In this document: positions 23,001 through 30,102 of the stretch, piece by piece | How the letters are laid out: every line of letters begins with the position of its first letter | Position numbering within the stretch: the stretch's first letter is position 1 | DNA from: Prevotella sp. | Lineage (GTDB): Bacteria > Bacteroidota > Bacteroidia > Bacteroidales > Bacteroidaceae | Length of the DNA stretch: 36,722 nt | Direction: 5' to 3' | Assembly: GCA_017508965.1 (NCBI GenBank) | Contig: JAFWQT010000063.1 | Coordinates: 1-36,722 of the forward strand | The notes under the pieces: model-generated | Told to the model about the DNA's origin: nothing | Seen by the model: only the letters and a program-made list of their open reading frames with translations | Database searches by the model: none | Translations under genes and position numbers: made by a program

Positions 23001-23879
23001 TCAGACATTCCCCAAGTGAACGTAACGTATGCCTTCGTCGAGGGCGATTTGGCGGGCCTGCCTAAGCGTCTCCACAGGCGTGGGCGGAACATCCTTCATC
23101 CGATACTTGGGGAAAAAACGGCTGAAGTGGAGCGGAGCCCCGGCAAGTCCGTTGTCGGCCATCCACCGGCACATGCTGCGAATCATTTCCATGTCGTCGT
23201 TGATGCCGGGAATCACCAGGTTGGTCAGCTCTATCCACACGCCGGCATCGCGCATGGCCAGGATGGTGTCGAGCACCGTCTGCAGGTGTCCGCCGCTGAC
23301 CCGCTGGTAGATTTCGTCGCTGAACGACTTCAAGTCAACATTGGCCGCGTCGAGATAGGGCAAAAGGCCGGCAAGCGGCTGCTGGCAGACGTAGCCCGCC
23401 GTGACGAGAATGTTCCACAATCCGCGTTCGTGAGCCAGGCGGGCGGCATCGGTTACGTACTCGATATAGGTAAGCGGCTCGGTGTAGGTGTAGGCAATGC
23501 CCGGACAATGGTGCTCTTCGCAGACCGCCACCAGTTGCTCGGGCGAGAGCCGGTAGTGCGGCACCTGGTCGGGCGAGGCCTGCGAGATGTCGTGGTTTTG
23601 ACAGTTCAGGCAACGGAAGTTGCACCCGGTGCAGGCAACAGAGAGGCACGTCGTGCCCGGATGGAAATGATAGAGCGGCTTCTTCTCAACAGGGTCGATG
23701 GCCAGCGCGCAGGGTTTTCCGTACACCTCGCTATAAAGCACGCCGTTCCGGTTGCGCCGGCTGCGGCAGACGCCTGTCTTGCCGTCAGCTATATGACAAT
23801 GGTGCGGGCAAAGCATACACTCCACCGTTCCATCATCCAACTGCCTATAATGGCTTGCCCGGTAATCATAATTATCCAT
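23001..23879 (-). CDS. amrS: AmmeMemoRadiSam system radical SAM enzyme
   Basis: This 292-residue radical SAM protein belongs to the AmmeMemoRadiSam group. An N-terminal cysteine cluster (Cys21, 24, 28 and 38 in CMLCPHHCHIADGKTGVC) precedes the radical SAM Cx3Cx2C motif at Cys86, 90 and 93 (CNFRCLNCQNHD). Then come GIAYTYTEPLTYIEYV and ELTNLVIPGINDD, typical of this family. It presumably acts in the cytoplasm with SAM and an iron-sulfur cluster. Its physiological reaction is not established as far as I know. It lies 20 bp downstream of the Memo-AMMECR1 gene, so the two form an operon. Its first codons (MDNYDYRAS) come from a dispersed repeat also found inside priA. Confidence 0.9.
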   Translation of the reverse strand: MDNYDYRASHYRQLDDGTVECMLCPHHCHIADGKTGVCRSRRNRNGVLYSEVYGKPCALAIDPVEKKPLYHFHPGTTCLSVACTGCNFRCLNCQNHDISQASPDQVPHYRLSPEQLVAVCEEHHCPGIAYTYTEPLTYIEYVTDAARLAHERGLWNILVTAGYVCQQPLAGLLPYLDAANVDLKSFSDEIYQRVSGGHLQTVLDTILAMRDAGVWIELTNLVIPGINDDMEMIRSMCRWMADNGLAGAPLHFSRFFPKYRMKDVPPTPVETLRQARQIALDEGIRYVHLGNV

Positions 23880-23899
23880 TCCAGACTCCCCATTCTACA
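23852..23899 (-). repeat. Dispersed repeat arm spanning the amrS start codon
   Basis: On the minus strand the first 28 nt of amrS match the priA insert (from 11401) at 26 of 28 positions. The sequence just upstream has further heptamer-like units (ATGTAGA, ATGGGGA). Only one arm is present, so no hairpin forms here. The repeat occupies the whole 20-bp gap between the two AmmeMemoRadiSam genes and supplies the amrS ATG. Confidence 0.75.
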
Positions 23900-25384
23900 T
23901 TAGAAAACAATGGCCTCGTAGACGTAGAGCTCGGCATCGCGCCATCCGTCCCATCCCAGTCCGGCCTTGTCGCGCGAGCAATGGCCCACGAACTCTTCCT
24001 TGGTCCAGTTCACCTCGTCGGCCACCTGCGGCAGAAAAGTGCCGCTGCGTCCTCCCTTGCGGATATAGATGCCATGCCGGTGCAGCTGGAATTCATCCAG
24101 ACTATGAATGCGGCGCATCGGGGTAAGCACCGAAATCTCGATGTCGGTGTCTTTCAGTTCTTCACGGCGCAAGGGCATGAAGCGCGGGTCTTCGAAAGCC
24201 GCCGAACGGGCCATCACGGCTACAATCTCGTGCAGGGGATAGTCTTCGCCGAAATGTCCGATGCAGCCCCGCAGCCGTCCGTTCTGATGGAGCGACACAA
24301 ACGCACCGCATTTCTGCTGAAGCGAAGCGTCCAGCTTGTAGCGCGTCGCGTTCGAAATCGGCAGTCCGTCGAGCGAGTCCTTGATGCTCTGCAAGGCAAT
24401 CTCTTTCAGCAGATGCTTGTCGGATTCGCTAAGCACAAAGTCTCCCTCAGCCTGTTGTTTCCTGTACACGACAAATGCATGATAGCCCACCACGCGGTTG
24501 GAATCGTCGTTCGTGATGTCGCCTGAGTTCTGGTACATCAGATGCCGCACCTCGTAGCTTTTGTCGAGCATCATCAGCAGCGTGATGATGGGGAACTCAC
24601 CGCAGGCACTTGTGGCCAAATTGGGAATGCCCAGGCCTTCGTTCTCCTCAAGGATGTCGATAAAACGGTTCACATCGCCGCTGGCCACGGCCTCGCCCGT
24701 CCGCTTATCCACCTTATAGGCATCCTTATATGATGGGTAGTGGGAGAAGTCGCTGCTGATAACAAAGAGGTTTTCTTCGGTGAGATAAGGTTTCAGCGCC
24801 TTTGCCATCCGCTTCAGTTTCTGGTAGTCGTTGGTAGAGATGATGATGGGCACGATGGGCGGCACCTCGCCCAGCCGGCGCTGCAGGAATGGCAACTGCA
24901 CCTCCAGGCAGTGCTCGCGGTCGTGGGCCTTGGGCTGATAGAAGAACACGCTGTCGGCCTCTCTCAGCTGGTTCACCGTCTCGGTATCTACCTTTATCTC
25001 GCCCAAAGGCGTCTCGTAGTAGTCGGCCTCGCTGTCAACCGATGCGCCATCGAGCCATTCGTGATGGCTGGGACCCAACAGGAAAATGCGCTTGTAGGGC
25101 TGCTTGGGGTTCAGGGCCATATAGGCCGCAGCCGCCACATTGCCCGAATAATAATAGCCGGCATGGGGCACGATAATAGCTACAGGACGCTCTTTGACAC
25201 TATCATTGGCATGGAGGGCCAGAAAACTGTCCACTCCGTGGCTCAGCACCTGCGGGTCAGCCTCGTAGAATCTTCCCGCCTGCGTTGCAGGCCTCACCGT
25301 TGGCTGGTGAGCCTGTCCGTTGCATGAGTTCATTATCATAGTCATTAGTATTATCGAAAGTAATTGCAGTTTACGCATCTTCAT
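23900..25384 (-). CDS. Memo-AMMECR1 fusion lipoprotein (AmmeMemoRadiSam proteins B and A)
   Basis: This 494-residue ORF fuses a Memo-like domain (residues about 30-310) to an AMMECR1 domain (about 325-494). The Memo part shows VPHAGYYYSG (His74), GPSHHEW (His107/108), SSDFSHYPS and TSACGEFP, matching the metal-site His/His/Cys pattern of the family. The AMMECR1 part has the hallmark LRGCIG. The N-terminus MKMRKLQLLSIILMTMIMNS then Cys21 is a lipoprotein signal, and there is no later Met before the Memo domain, so the protein should be exported. The residues after Cys21 (NGQAHQ) lack the acidic signal linked to surface display, suggesting it faces the periplasm. The molecular function is unresolved. 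It starts the operon with amrS. Confidence 0.9.
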   Translation of the reverse strand: MKMRKLQLLSIILMTMIMNSCNGQAHQPTVRPATQAGRFYEADPQVLSHGVDSFLALHANDSVKERPVAIIVPHAGYYYSGNVAAAAYMALNPKQPYKRIFLLGPSHHEWLDGASVDSEADYYETPLGEIKVDTETVNQLREADSVFFYQPKAHDREHCLEVQLPFLQRRLGEVPPIVPIIISTNDYQKLKRMAKALKPYLTEENLFVISSDFSHYPSYKDAYKVDKRTGEAVASGDVNRFIDILEENEGLGIPNLATSACGEFPIITLLMMLDKSYEVRHLMYQNSGDITNDDSNRVVGYHAFVVYRKQQAEGDFVLSESDKHLLKEIALQSIKDSLDGLPISNATRYKLDASLQQKCGAFVSLHQNGRLRGCIGHFGEDYPLHEIVAVMARSAAFEDPRFMPLRREELKDTDIEISVLTPMRRIHSLDEFQLHRHGIYIRKGGRSGTFLPQVADEVNWTKEEFVGHCSRDKAGLGWDGWRDAELYVYEAIVF

Positions 25385-25406
25385 GCCTTTATTCTATTAT
25401 TTGGGA

Positions 25407-25438
25407 CAAAGATACAATTTAACGGGGAGAATTGCAAA
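25407..25438 (-). promoter_or_regulatory. Full Bacteroidetes promoter of the Memo-AMMECR1 operon
   Basis: On the minus strand TTTG (25435-25438) is followed after 20 nt by TATCTTTG (25407-25414). This is an exact match to the -33/-7 consensus at the expected spacing. It lies 22 nt upstream of the ATG. Confidence 0.75.
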
Positions 25439-25549
25439 TTTATTGGCCAGGAATTTACTTGCAGGCATCAACAGCCCTGACAGGGCCGAAGTGAGAGTTT
25501 TGGATAAGTTTTGGTTACGCAAGGGAAAGAATCGGAACGGAATTATGCG

Positions 25550-25557
25550 TATCTTTG
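25550..25557 (+). promoter_or_regulatory. -7 promoter element of the 25601 hydrolase
   Basis: TATCTTTG matches TAnnTTTG and lies 43 nt upstream of the ATG at 25601. The 216-bp region to 25385 is shared with the divergent Memo-AMMECR1 promoter. Confidence 0.6.
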
Positions 25558-25600
25558 CAGGCGAAAATTGAGTCAATAATAACTAAAAACAGAATAAGCA

Positions 25601-26578
25601 ATGAAAACAAAAAGCATGCTGACAGCATTACTGCTCTGCGTGGCAACCCTCGCCACAGCTCAGCCACAGGGATTCGGCGGATTCCAGATGCCGGAAAACA
25701 AGGCAACCTACAAGGACATCAACTATGCGGGCGACGACCTGGATGCCCACCGCATGGACATCTACCTGCCCGAAAAGCAACAGGAAAAATATAAAGTGGT
25801 GATTGCCATCTACGGCAGCGCATGGTTTTCCAACAACATGAAGGTGATGACCTATATGTCGCTGGGCAAGCCGCTCACCGACGCGGGCTTTGCCGTGGTA
25901 TGCATCAACCACCGCTCGAGTGGCGACGCCAAGTTTCCGGCACAGATTAACGACGTGAAGGCCGCCATTCGCTTTGTGCGCGCCCATGCCGACGAATACC
26001 GCCTCGACACTTCGTTCGTAGGCATCACGGGATTCTCGTCGGGCGGACATCTGGCCTCGCTGGCAGGCGTCACCAACGGCATGAAGGAACGCACCGTTGG
26101 CAACACCACCGTCGACATCGAGGGAAAGGTGGGCAACTGCCTGGAAGCTTCGAGCAGCGTGGATGCCGTGGCCGACTGGTTCGGTCCGGTGGACATGGCC
26201 CATATGAACGGTTGCGAGAAGGTGAACGACGGTAAGTCGCCCGAAGCAGCCCTCATCGGCGGCGCTCCTGAAGAATTGCCCGACATGGTAAGCCTCATCA
26301 GTCCCATCAGTTACGTGACGGCCGAAGGTCCGCGCTTCCTGGTTTTCCATGGCGATGCCGACAACGTGGTGCCCTGTTGTCAGAGCGAACGTTTTGCACA
26401 GACACTGAAAGATGCCAGCCGACTGGAGGCACTGCACATTGTGCCCGGTGGCCAACACGGACCGGTGACGTTCAACGAAGAGACTTTCGGTGAAATGACT
26501 GCCTTCTTCCTGAAAGAAGCAGCTCATCCATCCTGCTGCAAGGGCGGTTCTTGTTGTAAGGCTGAAAATAAGAAATGA
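25601..26578 (+). CDS. Secreted alpha/beta hydrolase (BD-FAE-like esterase) with Cys-rich tail
   Basis: This 325-residue alpha/beta hydrolase has a signal peptide (MLTALLLCVATLATAQ). The oxyanion segment AIYGSAWF replaces the usual HGGGW. The nucleophile elbow is GFSSGG with Ser146. The acid and histidine are plausible in HGDADNVVP and PGGQHGPV. INHRSSGDAKFPAQINDVKAAIRF is typical of the carboxylesterase/feruloyl-esterase-like group found in Bacteroidales. It is probably a periplasmic esterase that removes acyl groups from plant glycans, but this is inference. The last 17 residues contain SCCKGGSCCK, two vicinal cysteine pairs not expected in the family. Confidence 0.8.
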   Translation: MKTKSMLTALLLCVATLATAQPQGFGGFQMPENKATYKDINYAGDDLDAHRMDIYLPEKQQEKYKVVIAIYGSAWFSNNMKVMTYMSLGKPLTDAGFAVVCINHRSSGDAKFPAQINDVKAAIRFVRAHADEYRLDTSFVGITGFSSGGHLASLAGVTNGMKERTVGNTTVDIEGKVGNCLEASSSVDAVADWFGPVDMAHMNGCEKVNDGKSPEAALIGGAPEELPDMVSLISPISYVTAEGPRFLVFHGDADNVVPCCQSERFAQTLKDASRLEALHIVPGGQHGPVTFNEETFGEMTAFFLKEAAHPSCCKGGSCCKAENKK

Positions 26579-26657
26579 GCCACCCCCGGGGGGGGGCGCT
26601 TACCCTCCATAACGGTTAAACCTCGTTAAAAAGAGCGGCACGGCGGCAGATTTTAAT

Positions 26658-26665
26658 TATCTTTG
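26658..26665 (+). promoter_or_regulatory. -7 element only 8 nt before the regulator start codon
   Basis: TATCTTTG matches TAnnTTTG and ends 8 nt before ATG 26674. Transcription would start at or next to the ATG, implying a leaderless or nearly leaderless mRNA. No -33 TTTG is seen at the usual distance. Confidence 0.55.
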
Positions 26666-26673
26666 CCCCAGAT

Positions 26674-27363
26674 ATGAAACAAAACCATGCTGCGACGATT
26701 CTGTTCGCGCTGATTCTTGCCTCGATGATGACCAGTCTGGGCAGCTATCGCATGACGGCCCGCGCCGTAGAGGCCGACATGGACCGTGCGCTGGCGCTGA
26801 CCATGGCCGAACAGCAGGACGAGGTGATCAGTCCCGACACCATACGCACATTCAATAGCCACCTGCAGATTGCTGCCCTCAGGGGAAAGGCCACGCTGGC
26901 CGTGGATGCCCGGGGGAGGCAGTTCAGGGCATACGCCCATTGCCCGGGGGCTACGGTGCTGGGACTGACCGACCAGCGGCCGTCGGCCGTGATGTGGATA
27001 CTGACGGCGGCATGGGCGGTGTTCTGTCTCTATGGTCGTCACCGTCAGGAGAACGCCCTTCCCGACGGACCGCTGAACTACGGCGGACTACGCTATGCCG
27101 AACCGGAAAGATGTTTCTACGATGCGCAGGGGCAGCAGGTAAGGCTGACGCCCATGCAGCAGCAACTGATGGAGATGTTTTTCCGTTCGCCCGGGCATCA
27201 GCTCTCGAAGTCGGAGATTTGCGATGCTCTCTGGCCCAAGAAGACCGATGCCAGCGAGACGCTCTATGCACTCATCAGCCGGCTGAAGCCCATCGTCGAG
27301 CAGCATTCGGAACTGAAGATTGAGTCGGACAGGGGAAGGGCCTACATACTGAAGATGAAATAG
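26674..27363 (+). CDS. Membrane-anchored winged-helix transcriptional regulator
   Basis: This 229-residue protein has a first hydrophobic helix (residues about 6-24, AATILFALILASMMTSLGS). A soluble segment to about residue 104 follows, then a second helix (about 105-121, AVMWILTAAWAVFCLYG). The C-terminal OmpR/PhoB-type winged helix spans about 140-229, with VRLTPMQQQLMEMFF, SKSEICDALWPKK, ALISRLKPIV and IESDRGRAYIL. With the DNA-binding domain inside, the middle segment lies in the periplasm, making a one-component sensor-regulator like ToxR but with the DNA-binding domain at the C-terminus. It sits just upstream of the glycoside hydrolase operon and may control it or the esterase. The signal and targets are unknown. 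Confidence 0.8.
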   Translation: MKQNHAATILFALILASMMTSLGSYRMTARAVEADMDRALALTMAEQQDEVISPDTIRTFNSHLQIAALRGKATLAVDARGRQFRAYAHCPGATVLGLTDQRPSAVMWILTAAWAVFCLYGRHRQENALPDGPLNYGGLRYAEPERCFYDAQGQQVRLTPMQQQLMEMFFRSPGHQLSKSEICDALWPKKTDASETLYALISRLKPIVEQHSELKIESDRGRAYILKMK

Positions 27364-27478
27364 CACAACAGAAGCACCGCTGCGGCGAAAGGAAGAAATA
27401 TACCGAAAACAGGAAGTGTTGAAACTTTTTCTAAAGAATCTGATACAAATAGAACTACACCTTTCATATTCTTTTTTG

Positions 27479-27486
27479 TAACTTTG
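27479..27486 (+). promoter_or_regulatory. -7 promoter element of the glycoside hydrolase operon
   Basis: TAACTTTG matches TAnnTTTG, 61 nt upstream of the ATG at 27548. It implies that the hydrolase and GH genes have their own transcript, separate from the regulator. The rest of the 184-bp gap shows nothing clear. Confidence 0.55.
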
Positions 27487-27547
27487 CATCCATCAACCCA
27501 TAGCTTGGGCTGATTGCGGCATTCGTAACTAAAAACCATCAAAGAAT

Positions 27548-28450
27548 ATGAAAAAGAACTTATTATTGATTAGCATGATGTGCCTGTCGATGAGCATGAC
27601 GGCACAGCCGAAATCGCGCGTCATCGAAGACGGCGGAACAGGCCCCTACAAGATTGTGATGACCGAAGCTGAAGGACTGCCCGAGCACACCGTTTTCGTG
27701 CCGCAAGACCTCAGTGTGTTCAACGCCCAGCATCCCCTGCCCGTACTCGTATGGGGTAACGGTGCCTGTGCCAACTCTCCGTTCGAGCACATGAACTTCC
27801 TTAACGAGATTGCCTCGCACGGCTATCTGGTGCTGGCCACGGGAATCATCCCGATGACCGACGAATGGTACAGGGGGCCGATGTCGAAATCGGAACAGCA
27901 GATTGAGAGCATCGACTGGGCCTACGCACAGAATGCCGACCCCAAGTCGCCCCTCTATCAGAAAATAGACCTGAAGAACCTCTGCGTGGCCGGTATGTCG
28001 TGCGGCGGACTGCAGACGCTCTTCAACTGCGCCGACCCGCGCATCAAGGCGCTGATGATTTGTAACAGCGGACTCTTCAACCAGCAGAATGCCGGACAGG
28101 CCGTCGGCGGAATGCCCATGCCCCCGAAGGAGAAGCTGAACGAAATCCATACGCCCATCATCTACATCCTGGGCGGAAGTGAAGACATTGCCTACGGAAA
28201 CGGCATGGACGACTTCCACCGCATCAGCCATGTGCCGGCCGCTGCCTTGAACTTTCCCGTGGGACACGGCGGCACCTATCGCCAGCCTCACGGCGGAGAG
28301 TTCACCATCGCAGCCCTTGCATGGCTCGACTGGCAGCTGAAGGGCGACAAAGAGGCCGCCAAGATGCTGACAGGACCCGACTGCGGACTGCTGAAACGGG
28401 AGGGATGGACCATCGAGAAAAATGATTTGTTCGACAAGAGCGTAAAATAA
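27548..28450 (+). CDS. Secreted alpha/beta hydrolase (dienelactone hydrolase/PET-hydrolase-like fold)
   Basis: This 300-residue alpha/beta hydrolase has a signal peptide (LLLISMMCLSMSMTAQ). LPVLVWGNGACANSPFEHM provides the oxyanion loop, AGMSCGG the nucleophile elbow (Ser151) and YILGGSEDIAYG the likely acid. FPVGHGGTYRQPHGGEFT carries the likely catalytic histidine. Its place as first gene of a glycoside hydrolase operon suggests an esterase acting on acetylated or feruloylated plant polysaccharide. That is inference from context, and the sequence alone only supports a serine hydrolase. The next gene begins 22 bp after the stop. Confidence 0.8.
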   Translation: MKKNLLLISMMCLSMSMTAQPKSRVIEDGGTGPYKIVMTEAEGLPEHTVFVPQDLSVFNAQHPLPVLVWGNGACANSPFEHMNFLNEIASHGYLVLATGIIPMTDEWYRGPMSKSEQQIESIDWAYAQNADPKSPLYQKIDLKNLCVAGMSCGGLQTLFNCADPRIKALMICNSGLFNQQNAGQAVGGMPMPPKEKLNEIHTPIIYILGGSEDIAYGNGMDDFHRISHVPAAALNFPVGHGGTYRQPHGGEFTIAALAWLDWQLKGDKEAAKMLTGPDCGLLKREGWTIEKNDLFDKSVK

Positions 28451-28472
28451 GCACCAACGATTGTTAGTGAAG

Positions 28473-30098
28473 ATGAAGCATTTTCTGACGGCCATTTTGA
28501 TGCTGTGCCTCACCTTAACGGCAACGGCACAGACAGGAGACTACGAGACACTGAAAACCGAGAAGATAAAGAACCCCATGCTCTGGGCCGACGTGCCCGA
28601 CCCCGACATCATCCGCGTGGGCGACACTTTCTATCTGGTGAGCACCACCATGCACCTGATGCCCGGCGCTCCGGTGATGAAATCGAAAGACTTAAAGAAC
28701 TGGGAGACCGTGGGCTATATCTTCGACCGGCTTACTGATTCGCCGAAATACGACCTGCAGCAAGGCACCGCCTACGGCCGCGGCCAGTGGGCCACCTCGC
28801 TGAAATACCACAACGGCAAGTTCTATGCGCTGCTGGCTCCCAACGAGCGCGGGGCCATGGGCGACACCTATATCTTCTCTGCCGAGAAGGCCGAGGGTCC
28901 TTGGCAGATTGTTTCAAGGATGCGCCACTTCCACGACTGCTCGCTCTTCTTCGATGACGACGGACGGGTGTTTGTGGTCTATGGCACCGGCGAACTGATG
29001 GAACTGAAACCCGACCTCTCGGATGTCATCGAGGGAACCCACCAGCAGATTTTCAAGCGCGAGGAAGACGAGAAGGGACTGTTGGAAGGCAGTCGCATGA
29101 TTAAGCACAACGGCAAATACTACCTGCTGATGATATCGCACACCTATGCTCCCGGACGCCATCGCCGCGAGGTGTGCTACCGAGCCGACGACATTCATGG
29201 ACCTTACGAGAAACAGGTCATCCTGGAATCTGAGTTCGGCGGTTTCTCGTACGAGGCGCAGGGAACTATCGTTGACACGCAGGACGGCGACTGGTATGGA
29301 ATTATCTTCCAAGACCGTGGCGGCGTGGGACGTGTGCTCACCGTGATGCCCTGCCGATGGATAAACGGATGGCCCATGCTGGGCGACGAAAACGGCAAGG
29401 TGCCGGAAACTGTGCGCCCGCTAGTAAGCGGACAACCCGAGACGGGCATCGTCAAAAGCGATGACTTCTCTGACAAAAAGCTCGGACTGCACTGGCAGTG
29501 GAACCACAACCCCATCAACGAGGCATGGTCGCTCACGGAACGCCCGGGATTCCTCAGACTGAAGACCAACCGCGTGGTGAACACGCTCTATCTGGCACCT
29601 AACACGCTGACGCAGCGCATGGAAGGTCCGACGTGCAGCGGCATCATCTCGATGGACTGCTCGAAAATGAAAGACGGCGACTGTGCCGGACTGGCAGCAT
29701 TCAACAGCGACACCGGTGCACTGACGATAAAGAAGAACGGCAGAAAACTCGTACTCGAGATGGACGAGATGACCGTGGAACTCTCTGAACGCGACAAAGA
29801 AGTGACGAAGGTGGAAGACAAATGCATCGAACAGGTGGCACTGAAACAGACAAAGGTTTGGTTGCGCATCGATGCTGATTTCCGTCCTACTGAACGCGGC
29901 GGACGGGATGCCGCAAACTTCTACTATAGTCTTGACGGCGTCCAATGGAACAAGATTGGAACCGCCGACTACCGTTTGCGGTTCGACTGGCGCAGGTTCT
30001 TCATGGGTTCTAAGTTCGGCATTTTCTGTTATGCCACCAAGCAAAAAGGCGGCTATGTTGACATAGATGCCTTCAACGTAAGCAAGAGCGAAAAGTAG
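28473..30098 (+). CDS. Glycoside hydrolase family 43 protein
   Basis: This five-bladed beta-propeller glycosidase has 541 residues from ATG 28473. The signal peptide is MKHFLTAILMLCLTLTATAQ. The catalytic base is the Asp in WADVPDPDIIRVGDTFYLV (Asp43), followed by FYLVSTTMHLMPGAPVMKS and RGQWATSLKYHNGKFY. A catalytic Glu is likely in GLLEGSRMIKHNGKYYLL or FSYEAQGTIVDTQDGDWYG. The C-terminal region from about residue 330 (SDDFSDKKLGLHWQWNHNP) is the beta-sandwich domain common in GH43 beta-xylosidases and alpha-L-arabinofuranosidases. Either specificity is possible. A start at TTG 28461 would add 4 residues. The GH97 gene follows after 4 bp, so they are certainly co-transcribed. Confidence 0.9.
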   Translation: MKHFLTAILMLCLTLTATAQTGDYETLKTEKIKNPMLWADVPDPDIIRVGDTFYLVSTTMHLMPGAPVMKSKDLKNWETVGYIFDRLTDSPKYDLQQGTAYGRGQWATSLKYHNGKFYALLAPNERGAMGDTYIFSAEKAEGPWQIVSRMRHFHDCSLFFDDDGRVFVVYGTGELMELKPDLSDVIEGTHQQIFKREEDEKGLLEGSRMIKHNGKYYLLMISHTYAPGRHRREVCYRADDIHGPYEKQVILESEFGGFSYEAQGTIVDTQDGDWYGIIFQDRGGVGRVLTVMPCRWINGWPMLGDENGKVPETVRPLVSGQPETGIVKSDDFSDKKLGLHWQWNHNPINEAWSLTERPGFLRLKTNRVVNTLYLAPNTLTQRMEGPTCSGIISMDCSKMKDGDCAGLAAFNSDTGALTIKKNGRKLVLEMDEMTVELSERDKEVTKVEDKCIEQVALKQTKVWLRIDADFRPTERGGRDAANFYYSLDGVQWNKIGTADYRLRFDWRRFFMGSKFGIFCYATKQKGGYVDIDAFNVSKSEK

Positions 30099-30102
30099 AG
30101 AA

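Noticed and set aside
27342..27467. Minus-strand frame encoding a short hydrophobic peptide (MKGVVLFVSDSLEKVSTLP and onward, about 41 residues)
   Set aside because: A membrane-helix-like stretch is present, but the frame overlaps the 3' end of the regulator gene and the promoter region of the next operon on the other strand. No -7 element was seen for it, so it was not annotated.
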